Positions 1 to 7,211 of a stretch of DNA of 8,156 nucleotides are shown piece after piece. Within the stretch, counting starts at the first letter, position 1, and each line of letters opens with the position of its first letter. The translations under genes and the position numbers were made by a program. The DNA comes from Zetaproteobacteria bacterium (GTDB lineage: Bacteria > Pseudomonadota > Zetaproteobacteria > Mariprofundales > Mariprofundaceae): positions 1 to 8,156 of the forward strand of contig JAJRVG010000089.1 in NCBI GenBank assembly GCA_021545595.1. The letters run 5' to 3'. The notes under the pieces were generated by a model. It saw only the letters and a program-made list of their open reading frames with translations, did not search any database and had not been told where the DNA came from.

Positions 1-112
1 CGGCAAGGCATGTACGCCGGAGAATCCTATGGGCTCATGCATGGTCTCGTCTGAAGGTGCATGTGCCGCATACTGGTCTTACGGACGTTTCCGGCAGGCG
101 GAGGCAGCATGA
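1..112 (+). CDS. hypD: HypD C-terminus (hydrogenase Fe-ligand scaffold), partial at left edge
   Basis: Reading from base 2, the open frame ends in TGA at 110-112 and encodes 36 residues. These contain CTPENPMGSCMVSSEGACAA, the signature end of HypD, with three of the conserved cysteines of its C-terminal iron-sulfur region. By family knowledge, HypD is a [4Fe-4S] protein that works with HypC as the scaffold on which the Fe(CN)2CO unit of NiFe hydrogenase is built in the cytoplasm. The body of the gene lies outside the window. The stop codon overlaps the hypE start (ATGA, 109-112), so the two are co-transcribed and probably translationally coupled. The identification rests on this short but highly characteristic tail. 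Confidence 0.93.
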   Translation, partial: GKACTPENPMGSCMVSSEGACAAYWSYGRFRQAEAA

Positions 113-1158
113 ATAAAAAAGCCCGCCGTTTCCCAGCACACATTGATATGAAGAATGGCAGGGTGGAGATGACGCATGGCAGTGGTGGCCGCGCCATGGC
201 GCAGTTGATTGAAGAGCTGTTTATTAAGCACTTTGATAATGAGCTTTTGCGTCAGGGTAATGATCAGGCACTGTTCGTGATGGATGCCGGGCGTATGGTG
301 ATGGCCACAGATGGGCATGTTATTTCACCGCTCTTCTTTCCGGGTGGTGATATTGGCTCACTGTCAGTACATGGAACTGTAAATGATGTGGTGATGTCCG
401 GCGCAAAGCCACGCTATCTGTCTGCCAGTTTTATACTTGAAGAGGGTTGTCCTCTGGCTGATCTTGAGCGGATCGTTATCAGTATGGCCAAAGCAGCGAC
501 TGAGGCAGGCATTCTGATTGTGACCGGTGATACCAAAGTGGTGGAGAAGGGCAAAGGTGATGGTGTTTTTATCACCACGACCGGAATCGGCATGGTGCCT
601 GAAGGGATCAATATATCCGGTGACAGGGCGGAACCTGGTGATCTGATTCTGGTCAATGGCACGATGGGCGACCACGGCATAGCGATCATGTCCAGCCGTG
701 AAGGCCTGGAGTTTGAAACAGAGATAAGATCAGACTCCGCAGCTCTGCACAGCCTGGTTTCTGAAATGGTAGCAGCAGTTCCTGAGATTCACTGCCTGCG
801 TGATCCGACACGAGGCGGCCTGGCCACAACATTGAATGAACTGGCGCAGCAGTCAGGCGTGGGCATGCAAATTCGGGAAGAGGTGATTCCCGTGAACCCG
901 GATGTACTGGCAGTCTGCGAGTTGTTGGGTTTGGATCCGCTCTATGTTGCCAATGAGGGAAAGCTCATCTGCATCTGTAGGGCTGATGATGCGGATACTC
1001 TCCTGACTGTGATGAAAAAGCACCCTCTGGGCAGAGAAGCGGCCGTGATTGGCGAAGTGGTCAAAGATGAACACTGTTTTGTACAGATGGAGACTGCATT
1101 TGGAGGCAGTCGCATGGTTGACTGGCTGGCTGGCGAGCAACTGCCAAGAATCTGCTGA
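109..1158 (+). CDS. hypE: HypE, carbamoyl dehydratase making the cyanide ligands of NiFe hydrogenase
   Basis: HypE accepts a carbamoyl group from HypF on its C-terminal cysteine and dehydrates it with ATP to a thiocyanate, which donates CN to iron on HypC-HypD. The 349-residue protein is full length for the family. Visible motifs are MTHGSGGR (21-28), the ATP/Mg region TDGHVISPLFFPGGDIG (from 67), GTVNDVVMSGAKP (from 89), GDTKV (from 140) and RDPTRGGLATTLNE (from 231). It ends in PRIC, so the essential terminal cysteine (C349) is present. I chose ATG 109 because it overlaps the hypD stop and has GGAGG at 100-104. The frame is open further upstream to ATG 61, but that would lie inside hypD and add residues unlike HypE. 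Function and identity are secure from sequence. Confidence 0.97.
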   Translation: MNKKARRFPAHIDMKNGRVEMTHGSGGRAMAQLIEELFIKHFDNELLRQGNDQALFVMDAGRMVMATDGHVISPLFFPGGDIGSLSVHGTVNDVVMSGAKPRYLSASFILEEGCPLADLERIVISMAKAATEAGILIVTGDTKVVEKGKGDGVFITTTGIGMVPEGINISGDRAEPGDLILVNGTMGDHGIAIMSSREGLEFETEIRSDSAALHSLVSEMVAAVPEIHCLRDPTRGGLATTLNELAQQSGVGMQIREEVIPVNPDVLAVCELLGLDPLYVANEGKLICICRADDADTLLTVMKKHPLGREAAVIGEVVKDEHCFVQMETAFGGSRMVDWLAGEQLPRIC

Positions 1159-1277
1159 TGAGCCGGTTTTGTTCCCTGTTACGTTATTTCTCGCTCATGT
1201 GCGCCGGGCACACATCGCTCGAAATGCCTTGCAATGTAGCAAAATCGGCCACATCAGTTCAGGTGATAGCGGACTGA
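1158..1277 (+). other. 39-codon open frame linking hypE and the hypX relic, doubtful
   Basis: An ATG at 1158 shares one base with the hypE stop (TGATG). The frame closes with TGA at 1275-1277, which shares one base with the ATG of the hypX relic (TGATG again). The predicted peptide starts MSRFCSLLRYFSLMC and matches no family I recognise. It has no Shine-Dalgarno sequence of its own beyond coupling to hypE. The double overlap is what a small coupled gene would look like, but a 39-codon frame in a decaying region can easily be chance. It may also be debris of a lost gene. Confidence 0.15.
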
Positions 1278-1559
1278 TGCGAATTCTTCTCCTGACCCAC
1301 ACGTTAAATAGCCGGATACAACAGCTGTTTGTGGAGCTTAAGAAGAGGGAGTGTGAGGTTGCCGTGTTGCAGGCCGGTGCTGCAGTGGATACGGACAATA
1401 GTTGGGTATCTGTTGAATTTCCTCTATGTGATACAACGAGATTCACACTTAATCGTACAGAAAAGAAGCGAAACAGCTTTACAGGAAGTTAATTTGGCAA
1501 TCGAACGATTTGAATATGGAGGGGTTGAAGCAGAGCCCCCTGATTGCAGTGGGGCTGAG
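1277..1559 (+). pseudogene. hypX: hypX (hoxX) remnant: internal deletion, frameshift and C-terminal loss
   Basis: Three pieces in order resemble HypX, the hydrogenase maturation protein that makes the CO ligand from a formyl-tetrahydrofolate one-carbon unit. ATG 1277 opens MRILLLTHTLNSRIQQLFVE, a typical HypX start, with AGGTGA at 1261-1266 as a possible ribosome site. After about 28 codons the frame jumps, with no stop, to a part normally about 65-70 residues further on: VLQAG, then SWVSVEFPL and LNRTE (to about 1462). The skipped part normally holds the formyl-transferase core with its HPGxxGDRG motif. The frame then ends at TAA 1490-1492, but the +1 frame continues the homology from about 1464 as SETALQEVNLAIERFEYGG and ends near AEPPD before hypF. 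A full HypX is about 550-600 residues, so the rest of the hydrolase domain and the enoyl-CoA-hydratase-like domain are gone. The hypE-hypX order matches the Ralstonia hypCDEX arrangement. The alignment is from memory of the family. Confidence 0.8.
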
Positions 1560-3887
1560 ATGGCAGGGCAATCTGTTCGAGTGCGTGGTGTGGTGCAGGG
1601 GGTTGGCTTCCGTCCTTTTGTGGCAACAATAGCCCGTGAACTGGGTTTGTCAGGGATGGTCCGGAATGATGCTGAAGGTGTGATGATTCATGTCTGGGGC
1701 AGACAGGTACAGATCAGTAAATTTATTACTATGCTGAAGAGGGATATGCCTCTGCTTGCACAGGTTTATGCTGTTGAAGCAGAGCCTCTTCTGATGCCAT
1801 GTGAACATGATGGTTTTGAAATTGCTGCCAGCAGTGACGGTGAAACGCGCACAGGTGTAGCGGCTGATGCAGCGACATGCCCGGCATGCCTGGATGAGAT
1901 ATTTGATCCGGAGAATCGGCGTTACCGTTATCCTTTTACCAACTGTACGCATTGCGGCCCGCGTCTCTCCATTATTCGTGAAGTACCCTATGATCGTAAG
2001 AATACGAGCATGTCACTCTTTAAGATGTGCCCGGCATGCCAGGCGGAGTATGATGATCAGCATGACCGTCGATTTCATGCACAGCCCAACGCCTGCCCTG
2101 TATGTGGGCCAAAACTCTGGCTGGAAAACAGTTCCGGAGAGGTGGTTGCTGGAGATACTCATGGGGATGTGATCTCAACGGCGGCCAGATGGATTCAGGA
2201 TGGTAGGATTATTGCAGTTAAAGGGGTTGGAGGCTTTCATCTGGCTTGTGATGCTACCAGCGAAACAGCTGTTGAGCGCCTGCGTGAGAGAAAAAAACGT
2301 TATCACAAACCTTTTGCGTTGATGGCAAGAGATGAGCGGCAGATACGGGCTTATGTTACAATCTCTAATCAGGAACGGGCACTGCTGAAGAGTAGTGAAT
2401 CACCGGTTGTCCTGTTATCTGTCAGGTGTGACGCCTCTGATGTGGTGGCCACTGGTGTGGCAGCGGGCCATGACACATTGGGATTTATGCTCCCTTACAC
2501 ACCACTGCACCATCTGCTGATGCAGGCGCTTGATACTCCGATTGTGCTTACCTCAGGTAATGTCAGTGATGAACCACAGTGCATTGATAACAGTGATGCG
2601 AAAGAGCGCCTGAATAAAATTGCTGACGGTTATTTGCTGCATGATCGGGATATTGTTAACCGTCTGGATGATTCAGTTGTACGCATGATCAATGGGAAGC
2701 CCCGGTTATTGCGTCGGGCGCGGGGTTATGTACCTGCAGCACTTGTTTTGCCGGAAGGTTTTGAGCGGGCGGATTCAGTATTGGCCATGGGTGGCGAGTT
2801 AAAAAACAGCTTCTGCATGGCCAGGCATGGCCAGGCAGTGGTTTCCCAGCATATGGGTGACCTGGAGAATGCCGGGACACTTCGTGACTACCAGCAAAAT
2901 CTTGACCTCTACCGGCAGTTATATGACTTTGATGAAAAGACGGTTGCTGTGGACATGCATCCCGGATATTTCTCGACACAGTTGGGCGAAAAGCTGGCCG
3001 CGCAGCAAGAGAGGCCACTGGTCAAGGTTCAGCATCACCATGCCCACATCGCCGCCTGCATGGCAGAGCATGGCGTTTCATTGGGAGAAAAAGTAGTTGG
3101 TGTAGCACTCGATGGTTTGGGCCTTGGAGAGGATGGTAATCTCCGGGGCGGCGAATTTCTGTTGGCCGGTTATGTTGACTGCATACGTGTTGGAACCATT
3201 CAATCGGTGGCCATGATCGGCGGTAGCAAAGCCATATATGAACCCTGGCGGAACAGCTACGCACATCTTCATGCAATCGGCTGGCAGCAGATTCAAAAGT
3301 GCTATGCAAATCTGGATGCAATCAGATATCTGGCTGACAAGCCTCTAAAGGTAATTGATAAAATGATAGAGCGGGGGATCAATTCACCGCTGGCCTCATC
3401 AACTGGTCGCCTGTTTGATGGTGTGGCGGCACTGTTGGGGATATGCAGGGAACAAGCAGGTTTTGAAGGAGAGGCAGCCATGCAGTTGGAGGTGGCAGCG
3501 AACAGGGAGTTTGAAAGTGAAACCGAAGCTGCTTATCCGGTTAGAGTCAGTGATGTTGAAGGGCTGCCGACAATGATATGGGAGCCGATGTGGATCGCTC
3601 TGCTTGAAGATTTGCAGAGCGGCACTGCCCGGGATCGAATCGCTGCACGTTTTCACCACGGCCTGATTCGAGCTGTTTCTGACCAGGCCGTGAAACTGGC
3701 GAGGGAGTATGGTGTTGAAACCATTGTACTTAGCGGCGGTGTTTTTCAGAACCGGCTGCTGCTTGAGGGTGTAAACCAGGGGGTGTTGCAGGCTGGCTTG
3801 AGGGTGCTCGCACCGGAACAGTTTCCTGCCAATGATGGCGGCATCTCGCTTGGACAGGCGGTCATTGCAGCAGCACAGGGCGCTTAG
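1560..3887 (+). CDS. hypF: HypF, carbamoyltransferase supplying carbamoyl groups to HypE
   Basis: HypF turns carbamoyl phosphate and ATP into carbamoyl-adenylate and passes the carbamoyl group to the HypE cysteine. The 775-residue protein is full length. An acylphosphatase domain (about 5-90) has VQGVGFRPF with catalytic Arg18. Two zinc fingers follow, with cysteines 107/110/129/132 and 157/160/179/182, the exact HypF spacing. Next is a YrdC/Sua5 domain (about 205-390) with KGVGGFHLACDA (221) and TSGN (331). A Kae1-like domain contains HHHAH (492-496), DGLGLGEDG, SGGVFQNR (725) and a final NDGGISLGQA. ATG 1560 is chosen because the acylphosphatase domain begins there; a GGGG at 1551-1554 is only a weak ribosome site. 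The same frame is open upstream to 1329, but residues just before ATG 1560 look like HypX debris, not HypF. It probably belongs to the hypDE operon. Confidence 0.96.
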   Translation: MAGQSVRVRGVVQGVGFRPFVATIARELGLSGMVRNDAEGVMIHVWGRQVQISKFITMLKRDMPLLAQVYAVEAEPLLMPCEHDGFEIAASSDGETRTGVAADAATCPACLDEIFDPENRRYRYPFTNCTHCGPRLSIIREVPYDRKNTSMSLFKMCPACQAEYDDQHDRRFHAQPNACPVCGPKLWLENSSGEVVAGDTHGDVISTAARWIQDGRIIAVKGVGGFHLACDATSETAVERLRERKKRYHKPFALMARDERQIRAYVTISNQERALLKSSESPVVLLSVRCDASDVVATGVAAGHDTLGFMLPYTPLHHLLMQALDTPIVLTSGNVSDEPQCIDNSDAKERLNKIADGYLLHDRDIVNRLDDSVVRMINGKPRLLRRARGYVPAALVLPEGFERADSVLAMGGELKNSFCMARHGQAVVSQHMGDLENAGTLRDYQQNLDLYRQLYDFDEKTVAVDMHPGYFSTQLGEKLAAQQERPLVKVQHHHAHIAACMAEHGVSLGEKVVGVALDGLGLGEDGNLRGGEFLLAGYVDCIRVGTIQSVAMIGGSKAIYEPWRNSYAHLHAIGWQQIQKCYANLDAIRYLADKPLKVIDKMIERGINSPLASSTGRLFDGVAALLGICREQAGFEGEAAMQLEVAANREFESETEAAYPVRVSDVEGLPTMIWEPMWIALLEDLQSGTARDRIAARFHHGLIRAVSDQAVKLAREYGVETIVLSGGVFQNRLLLEGVNQGVLQAGLRVLAPEQFPANDGGISLGQAVIAAAQGA

Positions 3888-4113
3888 GGGAAGCTCCGTT
3901 ACTGTAAACTTACGTTCCACTTCAGTGTCGATCTCTTGTATGTAGTAAGCAGTGCGGTCTGGTCGATTGTTTCCAGCCTGTTGTTAAATAAAAGAAATCA
4001 TATTTAGTATGAAGCGTGTATTGGTTGCCCCGACAACCTGATTCTGATCGGTGGTGAGAGGAAGATCGTATTCGCGGAGGCATCTCCAATACCGGAAGTT
4101 CTCTGTAAAGCAG

Positions 4114-4815
4114 TCAGATTTTTGAGGCCAGTTTGATAAGCTTTTCTATTTCCTGATGCAGCTTTTTACGGCCTATCAGCAGTCTCAGATGCCCACCACC
4201 ATGTTTGTGCCACAGGTGGGCGGCCCGAATGCCAGCCAGAAGCAGGGCGCGAACCCTGTTGGTATTGATGCTCTGTTTGAGGTGTTCCGGCTTACCACGT
4301 ACAATAATACTGGGTTTCAGTGTGCTTATGGTGCTGCCATAGAGATCAGCAATGCCGCCAATGACACTCTCATGGGTGACCCTGCCGAAATATTCTGATT
4401 GCTTCTTAATACGTGTCATGCCGTCACTGATGGCCGTAAGCATCTCCTTCTTTTTGCCCAGCTTTTTCTCCAGAGCAATCAGGCCTGCAGCATAGGTCAT
4501 CAGTGGCTTGGCCCGCTCCATCTGGCTGCCGCCCAGCAGTTTTTCAGAGATGTGAAGTCCTGTCTGGAGCTGGTGGATATCACCATAAACTCTCACAATA
4601 TCCTCACTGTTTTCAGTAAAAAGGCTCTGTATAATGGTGTTGAAATCATCCTCATCACAGAGCCCTGTTCGGGCAATTCGGTCCACCATTGAGACAGACT
4701 GCACCATAGCAGCCAGTGCAATGGCCCGGTTAGCTTGCGCTGTCGCCCGGGTTGCGTGAATTTGTGTACTGTTCGGCATGGGGCTATTGTGAACACTCTG
4801 CAAAAGGGCGTCCAT
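4114..4815 (-). CDS. hflD: HflD-family protein (lysogenization regulator homologue)
   Basis: This 233-residue protein resembles HflD throughout, most clearly in the C-terminal block RALLLAGIRAAHLWHKHGGG (from about 189) followed by LRLLIGRKKL, and in an N-terminal AIALAAMVQSVSMVDRIARTG-like helix. In E. coli, HflD is a helical, membrane-associated protein that binds phage lambda CII and promotes its degradation; its normal cell role is unclear. E. coli HflD is 213 residues, so the start is uncertain: ATG at 4815 gives 233 residues and ATG at 4779 gives 221. Neither has a well-spaced Shine-Dalgarno (AGGGA directly abuts the first). In Gammaproteobacteria hflD usually follows mnmA and precedes purB; neither is here, so it seems to be a lone gene. 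It converges on hypF and diverges from the ferritin-like gene. Confidence 0.85.
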   Translation of the reverse strand: MDALLQSVHNSPMPNSTQIHATRATAQANRAIALAAMVQSVSMVDRIARTGLCDEDDFNTIIQSLFTENSEDIVRVYGDIHQLQTGLHISEKLLGGSQMERAKPLMTYAAGLIALEKKLGKKKEMLTAISDGMTRIKKQSEYFGRVTHESVIGGIADLYGSTISTLKPSIIVRGKPEHLKQSINTNRVRALLLAGIRAAHLWHKHGGGHLRLLIGRKKLHQEIEKLIKLASKI

Positions 4816-4973
4816 TCCCTTTTACAGGACGCTCGAGAAAAAGCGTGGTTTTACTCAAGCTTACAACATCAAACACGAAAGTTTGCTGTTGTCAGCCCAT
4901 CCATAGGCTGTACGAATGCAGAGCGTTCATTGTGGCGTTACCATGCTATTGTCTCAAGCCTTGGAGTTGATTA

Positions 4974-5768
4974 TTGGATAATCTTTTTGAATCTGTTCGT
5001 AACGCTTTTCTTGCCACCGATGTGGAGAGGAAGCTTCTGCTCACAAGAAGGGCTGCGGCTGCCTGTAGAAAGGGTGAGTCAAAGCCCGGTGAGTTTGGAA
5101 AGCCTGTTGCCGTGGAGCATCCGGGAAGGCCAGGTCTGCCAGAGCTTGTACGAGCCAAGTATCTGCCCAAACGTGGCTTCGGCACACAAGAGGGGCGGGC
5201 AATCATGATGCACGCCATTGCCCACATTGAATTCAACGCCATTAATCTGGCTCTGGATGCTGTGCAGCGATTTGATGGTATGCCTGAGCAGTTCTACGCC
5301 GACTGGCTGCGTATTGCCGGGGAAGAAGCCTACCATTTTGAGCTGGTGCGGGCTCATATGCGCCAGCTTGGTGCCGACTATGGTGATTACAGTGCCCACA
5401 ATGGCCTCTGGGAGATGTGCGAAAAGACGGCTCATGATCTGTTAATCCGTATGGCGCTGGTGCCGAGAGTGCTGGAGGCACGGGGTCTTGATGTAACACC
5501 CGGTATTCAGAAAAAACTTGCCCAGGTAGGCGATCACAATGCTGTCAGTCTGCTTGATATTATTCTACGTGATGAGATCGGCCATGTGGAGATCGGCAAC
5601 CGCTGGTTTCGCTATTGTTGTAGAGAGCGCGGCCTGAAGCCTGAATCGATCTTTTTTGAACTGTTGGATGAGTATTACCCGAAAGGTCTGATGGGGCCGT
5701 TTAATCTGGGAGCACGCGAGAAAGCAGGTTTCTCCGAGTATGAGTTGGGGCTGTTGACCAGGCCCTAA
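4974..5768 (+). CDS. DUF455 ferritin-like protein with a TTG start
   Basis: This 264-residue protein matches the DUF455 (COG2833) ferritin-like family, whose biochemical role is not established. The likely di-metal ligands of a four-helix bundle are visible: HIEFNAI (Glu86), GEEAYHFEL (Glu117/Glu118, His121, Glu123) and RDEIGHVEIG (Glu201, His204, Glu206). The N-terminal part before residue 75 (RPGLPELVRAKYLPKRG) and the stretch MALVPRVLEARGLDVTPG are also typical. The start is TTG 4974: an in-frame TGA at 4968-4970 excludes anything longer, GGAG at 4963-4966 sits 7 bases upstream, and the first in-frame ATG falls near residue 78, inside the conserved domain. It appears monocistronic, closed by a terminator at 5782-5807. 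It probably binds iron or another metal pair; oxidase, hydroxylase or storage roles cannot be separated from sequence. Confidence 0.9.
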   Translation: MDNLFESVRNAFLATDVERKLLLTRRAAAACRKGESKPGEFGKPVAVEHPGRPGLPELVRAKYLPKRGFGTQEGRAIMMHAIAHIEFNAINLALDAVQRFDGMPEQFYADWLRIAGEEAYHFELVRAHMRQLGADYGDYSAHNGLWEMCEKTAHDLLIRMALVPRVLEARGLDVTPGIQKKLAQVGDHNAVSLLDIILRDEIGHVEIGNRWFRYCCRERGLKPESIFFELLDEYYPKGLMGPFNLGAREKAGFSEYELGLLTRP

Positions 5769-5781
5769 GGATTGATTTTTC

Positions 5782-5807
5782 AGGGGTTGGTCGCCCATCC
5801 CCTTTTT
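5782..5807 (+). terminator. Rho-independent terminator after the DUF455 gene
   Basis: AGGGGTTGG (5782-5790) pairs with CCATCCCCT (5795-5803) around a TCGC loop, with a single T-T mismatch, and is followed directly by TTTT. It lies 14 bases after the TAA of the DUF455 gene, where a terminator is expected. Confidence 0.85.
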
Positions 5808-5856
5808 GCGGGATGTCCACACTATTAAATAAGCAACAGTCTTATGGATTGGTCTA

Positions 5857-5886
5857 TTGAGGCTCAAAATATTTTTATGCCATAAA
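5857..5886 (+). promoter_or_regulatory. Possible sigma-70 type promoter for the HD-GYP gene
   Basis: TTGAGG (5857-5862) and CATAAA (5881-5886) are each four-of-six matches to -35 and -10 consensus, with an 18-base AT-rich spacer. The position, after the upstream terminator and about 50 bases before the leader ORF, is right for a promoter. Such matches are common by chance. Confidence 0.3.
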
Positions 5887-5936
5887 GAAAATCGGAAGGG
5901 TTGTCTGTGCAAATAGATTTACCGGTCGAGGTTCTC

Positions 5937-6002
5937 ATGTCTGCAGATAATAAACACCTGTCTCTATGCATGCAGGGATGGTTTCGGGAGAGAATATGCT
6001 AG
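5937..6002 (+). CDS. Possible 21-codon leader ORF overlapping the HD-GYP start
   Basis: An ATG at 5937 has GAGG at 5928-5931, five bases upstream. It opens 21 codons (MSADNKHLSL...) ending in TAG at 6000-6002. The stop overlaps the preferred start of the HD-GYP gene (ATG 5996) by a few bases in another frame, an arrangement that would allow translational coupling. There is no recognisable homology, and no run of one amino acid to suggest attenuation. It is either a real leader peptide or a chance frame. Confidence 0.25.
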   Translation: MSADNKHLSLCMQGWFRERIC

Positions 6003-7054
6003 ACACAGATGGATCAACTATTCTGATTGTCGATGATGATGTTGTAAACCAGCATCTGTTTACTGTTATTCTGGAGGAAGAGGGTTATCTGGCTGAAGGG
6101 GTCGGGAGTGGTGAGGAAGCACTTGAAAGGGTGGCAATTCAGGCTCCGGATATCATCCTGCTTGATGTAATGATGCCCGGAATCAATGGCTTTGAGGTTG
6201 CCCGAAAGCTGAAAGAGAACCGGAAGAGTGAATCTATTCCCATCATCATGATCACATCACTGCATGACCGGAAATCACGTGAACGGGGGCTGCTTCAGGG
6301 GGTTGAGGAGTTCATCACCAAGCCGATAAATCCAAAAGAGCTGAAAATGCGGGTGCGCAACCTGCTTCGGCTGAAGCTGGCCAACGATATTCTGACAAAT
6401 CACAATGCAGTGCTGGAGGAGGAGGTGCGCCGGCGCAGCAAGGAGCTTTTCACCTCTTTTGAAGAGGCATTGCATATGCTGATGCGAGCTACAGAGCATC
6501 GTGATGGTGAGACCGGAGCACATGTGCAGAGAATCAGCCACTACACCAGAGCATTGGCGACTTTCCTCGGCATGGATTGGCAATACTGCGATACTATCTT
6601 TCTGGCAAGCCCGATGCATGATATCGGCAAGATCGGTATTCCGGATCAGATTCTGCTAAAACCGGGGGAGCTAAAACCCCATGAGTGGGAGGTGATGCAG
6701 ACACATACGACGATCGGTGCAGAGATCCTGGCCGGTGGCAGCTCCCCCTACATGCAGATGGGGCAGGAGATTGCACTCTCCCATCATGAGCGCTGGGATG
6801 GAAGAGGGTACCCTCACAAGCTTGCCGGTGAGGATATTCCACTCTCTGCACGCATGATGAGTATCTGCGATGTCTATGACGCGCTTCGCAGCAAACGACC
6901 CTATAAGCCCGGTTATGATCATACCGAAGCCATCGATATTATCCGCGATGGCGACGAACGCGTTAAGAGCTCCCATTTTGATCCCGGTATTATGGATACA
7001 TTTCTCTCCAGAGATGCTGACTTTGATGAAATTTACAACTCAATGAGTGATTAA
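5996..7054 (+). CDS. Response regulator with HD-GYP domain, likely cyclic-di-GMP phosphodiesterase (RpfG-like)
   Basis: From ATG 5996 the protein has 352 residues. A receiver domain (about 8-125) shows the acidic pocket D13-D15, phospho-acceptor Asp57 in LLDVMMPG and Lys109 in ITKP. A charged helical linker (about 130-165, with EEEVRRRSKEL) joins it to an HD-GYP domain with MHDIGKIGIPD (His208-Asp209), HHERWDGRGYP (263-273, GYP at 271-273) and a following SICDVYDAL. HD-GYP proteins of this layout hydrolyse cyclic-di-GMP under control of a partner histidine kinase. All key residues are present, so activity is likely. The start 5996 is preferred because GGGAGAG (5986-5992) is well spaced; in-frame ATGs at 5966 and 5978 would add 10 or 6 residues. 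No kinase lies next to it in the window, so the partner is unknown. Confidence 0.93.
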   Translation: MLDTDGSTILIVDDDVVNQHLFTVILEEEGYLAEGVGSGEEALERVAIQAPDIILLDVMMPGINGFEVARKLKENRKSESIPIIMITSLHDRKSRERGLLQGVEEFITKPINPKELKMRVRNLLRLKLANDILTNHNAVLEEEVRRRSKELFTSFEEALHMLMRATEHRDGETGAHVQRISHYTRALATFLGMDWQYCDTIFLASPMHDIGKIGIPDQILLKPGELKPHEWEVMQTHTTIGAEILAGGSSPYMQMGQEIALSHHERWDGRGYPHKLAGEDIPLSARMMSICDVYDALRSKRPYKPGYDHTEAIDIIRDGDERVKSSHFDPGIMDTFLSRDADFDEIYNSMSD

Positions 7055-7211
7055 TAGAAACAAAAAAACTTGTGGAATTATTAATGGCTGCTTTCGGCCT
7101 GTTCTGTTGAAAAAATACTATTGATCGCCCTCATCCAATCAAAACAGAGTCCTACAGAGGGGTTTAATTTCAGGATGTTTACCGAGATCGGGTGTTTCAC
7201 TGGCTCAACTA

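Noticed and set aside
1198..1212. TGTGC/GCACA hairpin downstream of hypE
   Set aside because: Short stem without a T run, inside the presumed operon; no support for a terminator or regulatory role.
2817..2836. Perfect tandem duplication ATGGCCAGGC x2 within hypF
   Set aside because: Ten bases is not a multiple of three, yet the frame and protein length match HypF relatives around FCMARHGQAVVSQH, so it is probably coincidental sequence, not a recent duplication.
3399..3920. Long minus-strand open frame of 173 codons opposite hypF
   Set aside because: Antisense shadow of a well-supported conserved gene, with low-complexity, family-free translation.
3888..3940. On the minus strand, a short EIDTEVERKFTVTELP stretch resembling the start of a CYTH-domain protein
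   Set aside because: Only about 17 residues, no ATG, and the frame runs straight into antisense of hypF; too short to separate from chance.
4023..4038. GGTTG/CAACC hairpin after hypF as a terminator
   Set aside because: Five-pair stem with no following T run; not convincing as a rho-independent terminator.
4008..4133. Open + strand stretch (CIGCPDNLILIGGERKIVFA...) between hypF and hflD
   Set aside because: No plausible start codon or ribosome site, it runs into the 3' end of hflD, and I recognise no family; most likely a chance frame or unrecognisable debris.
4829..4846. ACGCT/AGCGT inverted repeat just upstream of hflD as an operator
   Set aside because: Only five base pairs with an eight-base loop; expected by chance and without other support.
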